A DNA stretch of 64,000 nucleotides from Rahnella variigena (GCF_003610915.1 NZ_NSDJ01000001.1:2728001-2792000), one strand, 5' to 3'; counted from the stretch's first letter, positions 15,503 through 24,997 are shown. The notes: generated from the sequence alone by a model not told the origin. Program-made: numbers and translations.

Positions 15503-15913
15503 CTTTATTCAAAATTCGTCCACGGCAAGATTGTATGTGTAAAGGGAACGGGGTTAGAGTTGCGTCGTAGTAAGATAATTCCTAATAATGTATGTAAAAG
15601 CGTTTCACTGAATGACACGCCATCACAGCAACGGACCCTGCCAGTACACCAAAATTAAAGTGTTTCACTAATACTTAGCAGTGCAATTGTCACAATTAAT
15701 TTAGTTTACATCAGGAACAACTTTGTATTGGCGGTGAAGTAAATACCGCGGGATAAATCTAACTTTCATTGTGGGATTTATTAAGCAGCCAATGATCCAA
15801 TTGTTTTGATAGTAAAAAATACTCCTGTCACGCCGGGTGAAACTCTCGCTGCATGGAATATGTCTATCAATCAGCCACCTTTAAAAGTGGCATCGGTAAT
15901 GGGGTAGAACAGA

Positions 15914-16258
15914 ATGTCCGAATTGCTTAAGCACATATATGATATCAACCTGTCATATTTACTGTTGGCGCAGCGTTTGATTAACGACGAAAAAGCCTCA
16001 GCGATGTTCCGGTTGGGAATTGATGACGTCATGGCAGACACACTTGGCCAGCTCACGTTGCCACAGATGGTGAAATTAGCTGAAACGAACCAGCTTTTGT
16101 GTCAGTTCCGCTTTGATGACAGCAAAACAATTGAACGTCTGACACAAGAATCGCGCGTGGATGACCTGCAGCAAATCCATACCGGCATTCTGTTGTCGAG
16201 TCATTTGCTCAAAGGTCTGGCTGCGAAAGACAGCGGCGCGATGAAGAAAAGGGCGTAG
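15914..16258 (+). CDS. flhD: Flagellar master regulator subunit FlhD
   Basis: A 114-residue protein, start [22 protein letters not shown], that forms the FlhD4C2 activator with FlhC and turns on class II flagellar operons with sigma-70. Length and sequence match enteric FlhD (about 116). It is followed after 2 bp by flhC. Upstream is the 1.2 kb regulatory gap with a CRP-type site. Confidence 0.97.
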   Translation: MSELLKHIYDINLSYLLLAQRLINDEKASAMFRLGIDDVMADTLGQLTLPQMVKLAETNQLLCQFRFDDSKTIERLTQESRVDDLQQIHTGILLSSHLLKGLAAKDSGAMKKRA

Positions 16259-16260
16259 CT

Positions 16261-16869
16261 ATGTCTGGGAAAGATGGGTTAACCAAACCGGCAGAAAAAA
16301 GTATCGTTCAGGAAGCGCGCGACATTCAGCTTGCCATGGAACTGATTACGCTGGGTGCACGGCTACAGATGCTGGAAAGCGAAACGCAATTAAGTCGTGG
16401 CCGGCTGATCAAACTGTACAAAGAACTGCGTGGAAGTCCTCCGCCGAAAGGAATGTTGCCGTTCTCTACTGACTGGTTTATGACCTGGGAACAAAACATT
16501 CATTCTTCCATGTTTTACAACGCGTACTCTTTCCTCTTAAAGAGCGGGCATTGTAATGGGGTGGAAGCGGTGATTAAAGCTTACCGTCTGTATCTTGAAC
16601 AATGTCCTGAACAACCCGGTGAAGCGCCGATCCTCGCGCTGACACGTGCGTGGACACTGGTCCGTTTTGTCGACAGCGGCATGTTGCAACTCTCTGCGTG
16701 TAACTGCTGTGACGGTTCATTTATTACCCATGCACACCAGCCCCGTCACGGGTTTGTTTGCAGTCTTTGCCAGCCCCCATCCCGAGCAGTAAAAAAACGT
16801 AAACTTTCCCCGCAGGTTGCCGATATAACATCTCAAGAGCTGGACGAACAGGTCAAGCGCGCTGTCTGA
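16261..16869 (+). CDS. flhC: Flagellar master regulator subunit FlhC
   Basis: A 202-residue DNA-binding partner of FlhD. The sequence from [17 protein letters not shown] onward follows the enteric family, and the zinc cluster is visible as CNCC near residue 142 and CSLC near residue 162. The N-terminus is about ten residues longer ([11 protein letters not shown]) than in E. coli. Together with flhD it forms a bicistronic operon; motA starts about 180 bp downstream. Confidence 0.97.
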   Translation: MSGKDGLTKPAEKSIVQEARDIQLAMELITLGARLQMLESETQLSRGRLIKLYKELRGSPPPKGMLPFSTDWFMTWEQNIHSSMFYNAYSFLLKSGHCNGVEAVIKAYRLYLEQCPEQPGEAPILALTRAWTLVRFVDSGMLQLSACNCCDGSFITHAHQPRHGFVCSLCQPPSRAVKKRKLSPQVADITSQELDEQVKRAV

Positions 16870-17046
16870 GATGATTGGGTTGCAGTAAGTCGTTCTGAGC
16901 GGTGGTAACGCCGCTCATCAATTTCCCCCCGAATATCTCAGTCATTACTGGCACCGTTTATGCACCTCTTAGCGGCATAAACCTTGGCAGAATCATGGCG
17001 TCGCGCTTTTCCTCGCCCTAAAACCACATCGAATTAAGGATTCATC

Positions 17047-17937
17047 GTGCTAGTGATAATAGGTTACATCGTGGTGTTGGGCTCAGTGTTCGGCGGTTTC
17101 ATGCTCGTCGGCGGTGAACTGGGCGCGTTATACCAACCCGCAGAATTACTCATCATCGGCGGTGCAGGCATCGGTGCCTTTTTCGTGGGTAACAACGGAA
17201 AAGCGATTAAATCCACAATGCGCGCGCTGCCTCAGTTGTTCCGCGCATCGAAATACAACAAAGCGTTGTACATGGATCTGATGGCGTTGCTGTACCGCTT
17301 ACTGGCGAAATCACGTCAGCAGGGGATGCTGTCGCTGGAAAATGACATCGACAATCCCAACGAAAGCGACATTTTCGCTAATTATCCGCGCATCCTTGCC
17401 GATAAGCATTTAGTCGAATATCTGACGGATTATCTGCGCCTGATGGTGAGCGGCAACATGAATGCTTTTGAAATCGAAGCATTGATGGATGAAGAAATCG
17501 AAACCTACGAGCACGAAAGCGAAGTGCCTGCCAACAGCCTGGCGCTGGTCGGTGATTCACTCCCGGCGTTCGGTATCGTCGCGGCGGTCATGGGCATCGT
17601 TCATACCCTGGCGGCGGCGGATCGTCCGGCGGCTGAGCTCGGTGCGCTGATTGCACATGCGATGGTCGGGACCTTCCTCGGTATCCTTCTGGCATACGGG
17701 TTTATTTCTCCGCTTGCCAGCGTTCTGCGCCAGAAAAGCGCGGAAAACGCCAAGATGATGCAATGCATCAAAGTGACATTGCTTTCCAGCATCAATGGCT
17801 ATGCGCCACAAATCGCGGTCGAGTTTGGCCGTAAGACGTTGTACACCTCCGAGCGTCCTTCCTTCATTGAACTGGAGGAGCACGTTCGCCAGGTTAAGTC
17901 GCCGGCTCAGAAACAAACTGAAGAAGAAAAAGTATGA
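17047..17937 (+). CDS. motA: Flagellar motor stator protein MotA
   Basis: A 296-residue inner-membrane protein that with MotB forms the proton-driven stator. It uses a GTG start followed by [16 protein letters not shown]. Functional residues known from E. coli fall at the same numbers: R90 and E98 (rotor interface), P173 in DSLPAFG and P222 in FISPLAS. Four hydrophobic segments are visible with the large cytoplasmic loop between the second and third. The stop overlaps the motB start by 4 bp (ATGA). I did not find a convincing sigma-28 promoter in the 177 bp upstream. Confidence 0.98.
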   Translation: MLVIIGYIVVLGSVFGGFMLVGGELGALYQPAELLIIGGAGIGAFFVGNNGKAIKSTMRALPQLFRASKYNKALYMDLMALLYRLLAKSRQQGMLSLENDIDNPNESDIFANYPRILADKHLVEYLTDYLRLMVSGNMNAFEIEALMDEEIETYEHESEVPANSLALVGDSLPAFGIVAAVMGIVHTLAAADRPAAELGALIAHAMVGTFLGILLAYGFISPLASVLRQKSAENAKMMQCIKVTLLSSINGYAPQIAVEFGRKTLYTSERPSFIELEEHVRQVKSPAQKQTEEEKV

Positions 17938-19037
17938 AGCATCAAAGCCATCCAATCGTTGTTGTCCGCAAGAAAAAGAACAAGCACGGCGGAGGGCATC
18001 ACGGCGGTTCGTGGAAGATTGCTTACGCTGACTTTATGACAGCGATGATGGCTTTCTTCCTGGTGATGTGGCTGATTTCGATCTCCAGCCCTAAAGAACT
18101 GGTGCAAATTGCCGAATACTTTCGTACACCGCTGGCGGTGGCGATAACCGGCGGGCCGCGCAGCAGTGATGCGACCAGCCCGATCCCGGGCGGCGGGGAA
18201 GACCCGACCGTGCAGGACGGCGAAGTGCACAAAATGGATCAGTCGCAGGGCGAGAGCAAACGTGAGGCCGGTGATTTACAACGGTTGCAGCAGAAACTCG
18301 AAGACATGCTGGCGTCTGACCCGCGGCTGAAAGATTTGCGTCCGCATCTGATGATTAATCTGACCGAACAGGGTTTGCGCATCCAGATTATTGATAGCAA
18401 AAATCGTCCGATGTTCCAGCTGGGCAGCGCGATTGTCGAGCCGTATATGCGCGATATTCTGCGCGCTATCGGACCGGTGCTGGATGATTTTCCGAATAAA
18501 ATCAGTCTTGCGGGACATACGGACGATATGCCGTATGCGCAGGGCGAACGCGGGTACAGCAACTGGGAGCTTTCGACAGATCGCGCAAATGCCTCGCGGC
18601 GCGAAATGATTATCGGCGGACTCAGTGAAGGCAAAGTTCTGCGCGTGATGGGCATGGGATCCACCATGCAGCTAAAAAACCATCCGGCGGGTGACGCGAT
18701 TAACCGGCGTATCAGCATTTTAGTTCTGAACAAACATGCTGAAGAAGCGATTGAACGTGAAAACAGCGAGGGTGAAGCGATCACTATCAGTGACGCCGGC
18801 GAACTGCAAAAAGCTGTGCCGGGACGTCAGACGGCACCCGCGCTGGCGCCAAAAATGAGCCCGGCTCCGGCTGCACCTGCGGTACCTGATTCATCAGCAG
18901 CACCAGCAACATCACAATTACAGGCACCATCAATACCCGGGATTGAGACGCAGACGCCAGTGACACCACCGGCAGGCGCTCAACCTGCGACGGCAGCTCC
19001 GGCTGTCGCGGCAGGCACGGCACCTGCGACACATTAA
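17934..19037 (+). CDS. motB: Flagellar motor stator protein MotB
   Basis: A 367-residue protein with a single membrane helix at about residues 30-50. The essential proton-carrying aspartate is D33 in [13 protein letters not shown]. The C-terminal OmpA-like peptidoglycan-binding domain ([28 protein letters not shown]) begins near residue 190. The tail after about residue 290 is long and rich in alanine and proline, about 60 residues beyond the E. coli protein (308); such low-complexity tails vary between species. It is translationally coupled to motA. Confidence 0.97.
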   Translation: MKHQSHPIVVVRKKKNKHGGGHHGGSWKIAYADFMTAMMAFFLVMWLISISSPKELVQIAEYFRTPLAVAITGGPRSSDATSPIPGGGEDPTVQDGEVHKMDQSQGESKREAGDLQRLQQKLEDMLASDPRLKDLRPHLMINLTEQGLRIQIIDSKNRPMFQLGSAIVEPYMRDILRAIGPVLDDFPNKISLAGHTDDMPYAQGERGYSNWELSTDRANASRREMIIGGLSEGKVLRVMGMGSTMQLKNHPAGDAINRRISILVLNKHAEEAIERENSEGEAITISDAGELQKAVPGRQTAPALAPKMSPAPAAPAVPDSSAAPATSQLQAPSIPGIETQTPVTPPAGAQPATAAPAVAAGTAPATH

Positions 19038-19067
19038 CAAGCCGCGATTCACAGCAGAGGTGATCAC

Positions 19068-21089
19068 GTGAGCATGGATATTACTGATTTTTATCAGACA
19101 TTTTTTGATGAAGCAGACGAGCTGCTGGCGGACATGGAACAACATCTGTTGTTACTTGATCCGCAGGCGCCAGATGTTGAGCAGCTCAATGCGATTTTCC
19201 GCGCAGCGCACTCAATCAAAGGCGGGGCGGCAACGTTTGGATTTACGGTTTTGCAGGAAACGACCCACTTACTGGAAAACCTGCTCGACGGTGCGCGTCG
19301 CGCTGAAATGAGCCTGAGCACCGACATCATCAACCTGTTTCTGGAAACAAAAGACATTATGCAGGAGCAACTCGACGCCTATAAATCCTCCCGGGATCCT
19401 GATGCAGAAAGCTTTGAATATATCTGTGCAGCCCTGAGACAACTGGCCCTCGACGCGCAGGAACAGCGCGAGCCTGCGCCGGAACTTCACGTGGTGGAAG
19501 ATGAACCCGCAGCGGCCGCGCCCGTCGCGGCAGCAACGCCTGCGGCGAAAGGCGGGATGCGTGTCCGCCTGTCCGGTCTGAAAACGCAGGAAGTGCCTGT
19601 CATGCTCGAAGAGCTGGGCAATCTTGGCGAAATCAAAGATCCGGTTCAGACCGCAGACAGCGTGGAAGCCACGCTTATCACCACGGTGACCGAAGACGAC
19701 ATTATTGCAGTGCTATGTTTTGTGCTGGAACCGGAGCAAATCAGTTTCACACAGGCTGCTGTGCCTGCGGTTGCTGAATCCGCACCTGCGCCAGCCCCGG
19801 CTGTCACTGAAAGCGCCGCCGTCGCCGTGCGTCCGGCACCGGTTCTGACTGCCGTGCCGAACAGCGAACCGGCGAAAGCCCGTGCGCCAAAAGCCGCTGA
19901 ATCGACCAGTATTCGTGTCGCCGTCGAAAAAGTGGATCAGCTGATCAACCTGGTCGGCGAACTGGTGATCACTCAGTCGATGCTGGCGCAACGTTCCGAT
20001 TTGCTGGATCCGGTGGTTCACAGCGACCTGCTCAACAGCATGGGACAGCTTGAGCGCAACGCCCGTGATTTGCAGGAATCGGTAATGTCGATTCGTATGA
20101 TGCCGATGGAATTCGTGTTCAGCCGCTTCCCGCGTCTGGTGCGCGATCTCGCCAGCAAACTGAATAAGCAAATCGAACTGACCCTGCTCGGCAGCTCTAC
20201 CGAACTGGATAAGAGCCTGATCGAACGCATCATCGACCCGTTAACGCACCTGGTGCGTAACAGTCTGGATCACGGTGTGGAAACACCGGAAGTGCGTATT
20301 GCCAACGGCAAAGAGCCAACCGGTAACCTGACGCTTTCTGCTGAACATCAGGGCGGGAATATCTGCATCGAGGTCATCGATGACGGTGCCGGTCTGAACC
20401 GCGAACGTATTCTGGCGAAAGCCGCGTCGCAGGGCATGAACGTCAGCGAAAACATGAGCGATGAAGAAGTCGGCATGTTGATCTTCGCTGCCGGGTTCTC
20501 GACCGCAGAAAAAGTCACGGATGTTTCCGGTCGCGGCGTCGGCATGGACGTCGTGAAACGTAACATTCAGGAAATGGGCGGCCATGTTGAAATCCATTCC
20601 CAGCAGGGGAAAGGGACGACCATCCGTATTCTGTTGCCGCTGACGCTGGCCATTCTCGACGGCATGTCCGTTAAAGTGGGCGAAGAAGTCTTTATTCTGC
20701 CGCTGAATGCCGTCATGGAATCGCTGCAACCGCTGGCTGAAGATTTGCATCCGCTGGCCGGTGGCGAGCGTGTTCTGCAGGTGCGTGGTGAATACCTGCC
20801 GCTGGTTGAGCTCTATAACGTCTTCGATGTGAAAGAGGCCAAAACCGAAGCCACACAGGCCATTGTTGTGATTTTACAAAGTGCAGGCCGTCGCTACGCC
20901 TTGCTGGTTGATCAGCTGATTGGTCAGCATCAGGTGGTGGTGAAAAACCTGGAAAGTAACTATCGCAAAGTGCCTGGCATTTCCGCCGCCACCATATTGG
21001 GCGACGGCAGTGTGGCATTGATCGTGGATGTGTCTGCCTTGCAGTCGCTGAACCGCGACAAACTGGCAACGGGCGTCTCTGCCGCATAA
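19068..21089 (+). CDS. cheA: Chemotaxis histidine kinase CheA
   Basis: A 673-residue kinase that couples receptors to CheY and CheB. GTG 19068 (MSMDITDFYQ) after AGAGGTG is preferred because it matches the enteric N-terminus. Domains in order: HPt P1 with phospho-acceptor H48 in AAHSIKGG; a CheY-binding P2 region about 160-230; an alanine/proline linker; P3 dimerisation from about 285; the P4 ATPase with HLVRNSLDHGVE (N box), VIDDGAGLN and GRGVGMDVVK (G boxes); and a CheW-like P5 from about 530. It follows motB in the mot-che operon. Confidence 0.98.
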   Translation: MSMDITDFYQTFFDEADELLADMEQHLLLLDPQAPDVEQLNAIFRAAHSIKGGAATFGFTVLQETTHLLENLLDGARRAEMSLSTDIINLFLETKDIMQEQLDAYKSSRDPDAESFEYICAALRQLALDAQEQREPAPELHVVEDEPAAAAPVAAATPAAKGGMRVRLSGLKTQEVPVMLEELGNLGEIKDPVQTADSVEATLITTVTEDDIIAVLCFVLEPEQISFTQAAVPAVAESAPAPAPAVTESAAVAVRPAPVLTAVPNSEPAKARAPKAAESTSIRVAVEKVDQLINLVGELVITQSMLAQRSDLLDPVVHSDLLNSMGQLERNARDLQESVMSIRMMPMEFVFSRFPRLVRDLASKLNKQIELTLLGSSTELDKSLIERIIDPLTHLVRNSLDHGVETPEVRIANGKEPTGNLTLSAEHQGGNICIEVIDDGAGLNRERILAKAASQGMNVSENMSDEEVGMLIFAAGFSTAEKVTDVSGRGVGMDVVKRNIQEMGGHVEIHSQQGKGTTIRILLPLTLAILDGMSVKVGEEVFILPLNAVMESLQPLAEDLHPLAGGERVLQVRGEYLPLVELYNVFDVKEAKTEATQAIVVILQSAGRRYALLVDQLIGQHQVVVKNLESNYRKVPGISAATILGDGSVALIVDVSALQSLNRDKLATGVSAA

Positions 21090-21171
21090 CCAGCAACGCT
21101 TCCGGTGACCGCAATGTCGCCGGGTGTGAAAAACTCAGGCCGATTAAAAGATAAAAGCAAAGGTGAACAAC

Positions 21172-21669
21172 ATGGCAGGACTTGCAACCGTGGCAAAAAT
21201 TGCGGGTGAAACAGTAGGTCAGGAATTTCTGATCTTTACTTTAGGCGACGAAGAATACGGCATTGATATCCTGAAAGTGCAGGAAATCCGCGGTTACGAT
21301 CAGGTAACCCGCATTGCTAACACGCCTGCGTTTATTAAAGGTGTCACCAACCTGCGCGGCGTTATCGTGCCTATCCTCGACCTGCGTGTGAAGTTCGCGC
21401 AGGAAGATGTGATTTACAATGAAAACACCGTGGTGATCGTGCTGAACTTCGAAAACCGCGTCGTCGGGATCGTGGTAGACGGCGTATCCGACGTGCTTTC
21501 TCTGAGCCAGGATCAGATCCGTCCGGCGCCGGAATTCGCGGTGACCATGTCGACGGAATACCTGACGGGGCTGGGTTCGCTCGGCGACCGGATGTTGATT
21601 CTGGTGGATATTGAGAAGTTGTTGAGTAGTGAGGAAATGGCGCTGGTTGATAGCGTGACGAAAATTTAA
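21172..21669 (+). CDS. cheW: Chemotaxis coupling protein CheW
   Basis: A 165-residue scaffold protein that links receptors to CheA. ATG 21172 ([12 protein letters not shown]) is preferred to a GTG three codons upstream, from comparison with enteric CheW and the AAAGGTG upstream. The family segments [21 protein letters not shown] and [16 protein letters not shown] are intact. In most enterics a receptor gene follows immediately; here the operon is interrupted directly after this gene by a repeat and the CRISPR-Cas island. Confidence 0.98.
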   Translation: MAGLATVAKIAGETVGQEFLIFTLGDEEYGIDILKVQEIRGYDQVTRIANTPAFIKGVTNLRGVIVPILDLRVKFAQEDVIYNENTVVIVLNFENRVVGIVVDGVSDVLSLSQDQIRPAPEFAVTMSTEYLTGLGSLGDRMLILVDIEKLLSSEEMALVDSVTKI

Positions 21670-21678
21670 GTCTTTAAA

Positions 21679-22154
21679 GTCAAGGTCGTGGGCTCGCCGC
21701 CCACACTGGCCCAGAGACCCGCAGTCGCGCGGGCCTCTGGACTCCACGCTCTTTTCACTGCGCGCTATCGCAGGTATGACGGACATGTTCTGTCACCGCC
21801 GCGTGTGGCGCAAAATCTTGCCGCGTTGCGGTGCCTTCTCTCGGTCCTGAAGCCTACGGTCTTCAGGCCGCTCCGTTCAGCAAGATTTTTAATCACGCCA
21901 TTCCCGATCGAATAAAACCTTCGTTCTGATTCTTTCCCAAAATCCAATGCGGAAGGGTGTTGTCTTGCTCCTTCCCCTGCGAAGGGGAAGGCCGGGATGG
22001 GGTATTAATGGCATTTCCGAACTGACCCTTTTTTTTGCGCCTCCGCTAACTCATTGATTTAAAATACTCACTAAACCTCTCAAAAAAAGAGGGTATTTCT
22101 CCCCAAACAGGGATAATCTTTTGCACTTCAATGCGTAACCCTGAAAACCCAACT
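21679..22154 (+). repeat. Long direct repeat, copy 1 (left edge of the CRISPR island)
   Basis: About 476 bp nearly identical in order and sequence to 35153-35630. It has three parts: a first unit of about 235 bp opening with the hairpin GTGGGC...GCCCAC and ending near a GTTCAGCAAGATTTTT segment; a hairpin unit with CCTTCCCC...GGGGAAGG near 21970-22013; and the CRISPR leader (22047-22154). It starts 10 bp after the cheW stop codon. No protein-coding content is evident. Confidence 0.9.
22047..22154 (+). promoter_or_regulatory. CRISPR leader, copy 1
   Basis: This region ends exactly at the first repeat of array 1 and is shared with 23757-23865, 25437-25545 and 35523-35630. Shared landmarks are TCATTGATTT, an A-run followed by GAGGGTATTTCT, CAGGGATAA and a final CGTAA...GAAAACCC. 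Leader position on the plus-strand 5' side agrees with the GTTCACTGCC orientation of type I-F repeats and implies rightward pre-crRNA transcription. Confidence 0.85.
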
Positions 22155-22722
22155 GTTCACTGCCGTACAGGCAGCTTAGAAAATCAGGGTGTGAACGTGA
22201 TGCAGGAATTTGCTGTTCACTGCCGTACAGGCAGCTTAGAAAAGAGGGACTGAGCCGCGAAGAAACCATGGAGTGTTCACTGCCGTACAGGCAGCTTAGA
22301 AAAACCTCACGCACGAACCAGATGGCCGTAGAGTGTTCACTGCCGTACAGGCAGCTTAGAAAAGATTGACCATGCGTAAGTAACACCAGCAATAGTTCAC
22401 TGCCGTACAGGCAGCTTAGAAACGAACGAGTCCAAAGATGCTCGGTTCCTTCGCGTTCACTGCCGTACAGGCAGCTTAGAAATAATGATTCATACCAGTC
22501 AAATCCATCCAGATGTTCACTGCCGTACAGGCAGCTTAGAAAATCACAGCAGCTGACGTTAAAAAAACAGTGCGGTTCACTGCCGTACAGGCAGCTTAGA
22601 AAGCTCTCAGCGCCGTTTTAAGTAGAGTTGAAAGGTTCACTGCCGTACAGGCAGCTTAGAAAGATCACCGCATCGCCGTAACCAAGGATTAATTGTTCAC
22701 TGCCGTACAGGCAGCCGCTTGC
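22155..22722 (+). CRISPR. Type I-F CRISPR array 1, 10 repeats and 9 spacers
   Basis: 28 bp repeats start every 60 bp from 22155 to 22695, with 32 bp spacers. The repeat begins GTTCACTGCC, has GTACAGGCAG in the middle and ends CTTAGAAA. The inner CTGCC and GGCAG form the stem recognised by Cas6f. The last repeat (22695) keeps only its first two thirds, which marks the leader-distal end. Spacers all differ from one another. The array lies on the same strand as the cas operon but 4.8 kb upstream of cas1. Confidence 0.98.
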
Positions 22723-22942
22723 AACTTACTGCAAACGATAAAACTCCTTGGAAGCAGTATCTCATCTCCGCGATTTGCCCATTTTTAATGTGTGGATATC
22801 CAGTTATTGTCTGCTCGCTGCGGCAAAATCCGCAGTCGGGTGTAGGAACCTGATGTGCTAGATAGTGCATTTCACATGCGCTACGTTTTGTTTCATCATT
22901 GAAAGTGGATTTAAAACACTTCTGTTATTATCAATGGTGACT
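22723..22942. other. Gap after array 1, likely promoter for the structured RNA
   Basis: No gene is visible. Near the right end, TTGAAA (about 22900) and a TGTTAT-like -10 18 bp later could be a sigma-70 promoter reading into the structured RNA at 22943. This assignment is weak. Confidence 0.3.
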
Positions 22943-23036
22943 CAGACGAGGCAGCTTTCGGGCTGATCGAAAACTCCAGTACATCGATTCCTACCCTCGT
23001 CTGGGTTACCACCAAATGTAGGAATTTGGGTGGTAG
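22943..23036 (+). ncRNA. Structured RNA element, candidate phage C4-like antisense RNA
   Basis: CAGACGAGG at 22943-22951 pairs with CCTCGTCTG at 22995-23003, enclosing a small CAGC/GCTG hairpin. A second hairpin follows with TACCACC at 23007-23013 and GGTGGTA at 23029-23035, extended by AAAT/ATTT. Two tandem stems just upstream of a small gene plus a Ner-like regulator resemble, from memory, the C4/IsrK-type antisense RNAs of P1-, P4- and Gifsy-like phages. The folding is seen in the sequence; the family name is an inference. Confidence 0.45.
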
Positions 23037-23066
23037 CGCGTGATACGGCTCTCTGGAAATCAACAA

Positions 23067-23459
23067 ATGACTATCACTAATAATTCTGAAACATCCCCCG
23101 ATTCATGGACGCTCACCGATCGCTGCCGTTTGCTGGCGAATGCGCTGGTGAACCCGCAAAACAGAGGTTCGCAGGACAGACTTTGCATCATGCTGCAAAA
23201 CGAGCTCGAATACCTTGAAGCGACGTTATCGCAACCCATTCCCGAGCACCGCAAGAATTTGGGGATCCCGATGGACGACGGCTTATTTGACTACGCCGAT
23301 CTCGAACCCGATGAACTTTGCGATCAGTGCATGGCGCTGAATTTCACCCTGATGACGCTGCATGACAGAAAGATAAAAGAGATCATCACGTATATCTTGT
23401 GGGAACGGTTCGAGATGCTGCGCTGCTCGCTGTATGCCTCCGGTGAGGTGATCGCATGA
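23067..23459 (+). CDS. Small acidic protein, prophage-like, unrecognised
   Basis: About 130 residues from ATG 23067 (a GTG at 23040 would add nine). It reads MTITNNSETSPDSW, then a helical domain with LTDRCRLLANAL, an acidic centre (DDGLFDYADLEPDELCDQC) and a helical C-terminus. No enzyme motif or membrane segment is visible. It overlaps the following Ner-like regulator by 4 bp and follows a structured RNA. That arrangement is like the small genes controlled by C4-type antisense RNAs in temperate phages, but I cannot assign a function. Confidence 0.6.
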   Translation: MTITNNSETSPDSWTLTDRCRLLANALVNPQNRGSQDRLCIMLQNELEYLEATLSQPIPEHRKNLGIPMDDGLFDYADLEPDELCDQCMALNFTLMTLHDRKIKEIITYILWERFEMLRCSLYASGEVIA

Positions 23460-23668
23460 ACAAAGACTGGCATCAGGCCGATATCATTGCGGCAATCAAA
23501 AAGAAGGGCACCACAATGGCGGCAGTCTCACGCCGCGCAGGTTTAAGCTCTTCGACGCTATCAAATGCCTTAACCCGCAAATGGCCGAAAGGTGAAAGAC
23601 TGATCGCTGAAGCGATTGGCGTAAAAGCCGAAACCATCTGGCCGAGCCGGTACACCGAAATAAAATAA
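23456..23668 (+). CDS. Ner/SfsB-like helix-turn-helix regulator
   Basis: A 70-residue protein, start MNKDWHQADIIAAIKKKG, followed by the helix-turn-helix MAAVSRRAGLSSSTLSNAL and by EAIGVKAETIWPSRY. This is the layout of the Ner family of phage Mu and its chromosomal relative SfsB (Nlp), DNA-binding repressors with a lambda-repressor-like fold. It is probably a remnant of a prophage switch region. It is coupled to the preceding gene by an ATGA overlap, and a hairpin repeat follows at once. Confidence 0.85.
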   Translation: MNKDWHQADIIAAIKKKGTTMAAVSRRAGLSSSTLSNALTRKWPKGERLIAEAIGVKAETIWPSRYTEIK

Positions 23669-23681
23669 AACTAAGAACGGC

Positions 23682-23756
23682 TCCTTCCCCTGCGAAGGGG
23701 AAGGCTGGGATGGGGTATTAATGACAACTCCGAACTGACCCTTTTTTGCACCTTCT
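23682..23756 (+). repeat. Partial copy of the long direct repeat (hairpin unit)
   Basis: It contains the CCTTCCCC...GGGGAAGG hairpin and the GGGATGGGGTATTAATG tail seen at 21970-22013 and 35452-35490, but lacks the first 235 bp unit. It leads directly into leader copy 2. Confidence 0.85.
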
Positions 23757-23893
23757 CTAACTCATTGATTTAAGTAGTGCGCGCAAGCTAATAAAAAAAG
23801 AGGGTATTTCTGCCCAAGCAGGGATAACCTCTTGCCGTTCAAAGCGTAAACCTGAAAACCCAACCGTTCACTGCCGGACAGGCAGCTTAGAGA
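23757..23893 (+). CRISPR. Solitary CRISPR repeat with its own leader
   Basis: A full leader (23757-23865) ends in one repeat at 23866-23893 that begins GTTCACTGCC, has GGACAGGCAG in the middle and ends CTTAGAGA. No second repeat follows at 60 bp, so this is either a leader with a single repeat that has not yet acquired spacers or an array that lost them. Confidence 0.85.
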
Positions 23894-24035
23894 GTTGCGC
23901 GAGCTCTTTCCTCAGATGTTCCGCACGGGAATACCGGAGGAAATTGTGGTAATTGTGGCAGGAACACTGAGTGAATTTCACTCTGTTTCAGAAGGAAATA
24001 AGCCCGCGCGGCGGGCCTTCTTACTATCTGATATT

Positions 24036-24437
24036 TTATTTTTGAACCTGAAATGTTATCCGATCCACATCGTCATCAATGGTGATAAACCTGCCGCTAT
24101 AAGAAACTGTCAGCCTGTTATCATTATTAATCTGAATATCCTTTATTTCACCCATTCCTGATATTAATGGATCAAGCTCTCTTAACTGCTTTGCTATTTC
24201 CTGATCGCTGGCATTTATTTTTTCATGAACGTAATAACGATAAGTGATCGGCACCGTTGCGCCGCCGATATTGCGCTCAGTCATATAAAGCCAGTGATCG
24301 CTATTTAGTTGCGATACGGCTCTTAATTCATCTGGCGTGTCGTCCTGTTGATTAAGCAGGTAATAACCACCCACCATGACCAACAAATAAGCCGTTAAAA
24401 AGTAGTGACCCAGCTTAATAGCCGCTTTGAATTGCAT
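24036..24437 (-). CDS. Small membrane-anchored protein, candidate immunity to the toxin_44-like gene
   Basis: A 133-residue protein with one strong N-terminal membrane helix (about residues 12-28, FLTAYLLVMVGGYYLL) and a polar domain that would face the periplasm. It overlaps the upstream toxin-like gene by 23 bp. I do not recognise a named immunity family. Assignment rests on position (directly 3' of a toxin cassette), size and membrane topology; the protein could instead be unrelated. Confidence 0.55.
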   Translation of the reverse strand: MQFKAAIKLGHYFLTAYLLVMVGGYYLLNQQDDTPDELRAVSQLNSDHWLYMTERNIGGATVPITYRYYVHEKINASDQEIAKQLRELDPLISGMGEIKDIQINNDNRLTVSYSGRFITIDDDVDRITFQVQK

Positions 24438-24804
24438 ACGCTATGCCCTCCCTAATGTTTCGCTGATCTGTGGGATCGTCACCATATGGAGGTTTTTCAT
24501 GCCATTTCCCCCACTTGGGTTCTGATGTGCCTGCGCGGCCTTGCGCGAATCCAGCTCCCATTAGAAGTATTTCTGAAGGAATGCCAGCCGCCGTGCCTAT
24601 TGCGCCATAATGAAAGTTTCCAAACGCCTGCCATTCACTTTTTTTCTGTTTATAATCCCACGGCCCGCCGTTGCGAACTTTTTGATAAAACCAATAATAT
24701 GTCCCAGCTGTTGCCATATTCCGTGACATTCCTTTCTGCCTGGCCTCCCTCATATGATCTGTCACTATATTAGAACCCGGATTTGATAATGGTACTGACG
24801 CCAT
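24415..24804 (-). CDS. Toxin_44-like polymorphic toxin domain, free-standing
   Basis: A 129-residue protein that looks almost entirely like the bacterial toxin_44 (Ntox44) domain: YYWFYQKVRNGGPWDYKQ, FGNFHYGAIGTAAG, LLMGAGFAQ and the C-terminal PYGDDPTDQRNIREGIAYA. In known proteins this domain is the C-terminal cargo of Rhs, VgrG or similar effectors and is thought to be a metal-dependent hydrolase. Here only a 30-residue leader precedes it and no delivery domain is attached. An AGGGAG precedes ATG 24804. It is therefore an orphan effector cassette, perhaps moved from a type VI locus. Confidence 0.7.
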   Translation of the reverse strand: MASVPLSNPGSNIVTDHMREARQKGMSRNMATAGTYYWFYQKVRNGGPWDYKQKKSEWQAFGNFHYGAIGTAAGIPSEILLMGAGFAQGRAGTSEPKWGKWHEKPPYGDDPTDQRNIREGIAYAIQSGY

Positions 24805-24923
24805 TTAATAAACTCCCTCTTATTTAAAATCCCTGCGCATTATGTGATTTTACGCCTAAAAATGAATATTTAGGAGCACGAACTATGGATAAGGTCGTTA
24901 TCAGCACTAACGCTGAATTCACT

Positions 24924-24950
24924 GTTCACTGCCAGTTAGTGAGCTAAAAA
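24924..24950 (+). CRISPR. Decayed CRISPR repeat
   Basis: GTTCACTGCC is intact, but the second half (AGTTAGTGAGCTAAAAA) has lost the normal stem. It stands alone, without a leader, and is read as debris of an older array. Confidence 0.5.
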
Positions 24951-24997
24951 TAACTGTAACATTTAAAACCGTCTGAAGAATGCTTTAGAGATTTGAG

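Larger units (their letters stand above)
14719..15913. promoter_or_regulatory. Long flhDC upstream region without a large gene
   Basis: Nearly 1.2 kb of AT-rich DNA separates yeeZ from flhD. I see no open frame of normal size apart from one short minus-strand candidate (14961-15059). The right half contains a perfect CRP-type palindrome (15487-15502). Long regulatory regions upstream of flhDC are usual in enteric bacteria, because many regulators act there; individual sites other than the CRP-type one could not be assigned by eye. Confidence 0.6.

Noticed and set aside
16870..17046. Sigma-28 promoter before motA
   Set aside because: The best candidate (TAAACCTT with GGCGTCGC) departs too far from GCCGATAA to support a call.
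19713..20171. Minus-strand frames inside cheA
   Set aside because: Shadow frames of a GC-rich gene, with no recognisable product.
22051..22392. Minus-strand frame with repeated FLSCLYGSE peptides
   Set aside because: Also a translation of CRISPR repeats (array 1) and leader, not a gene.
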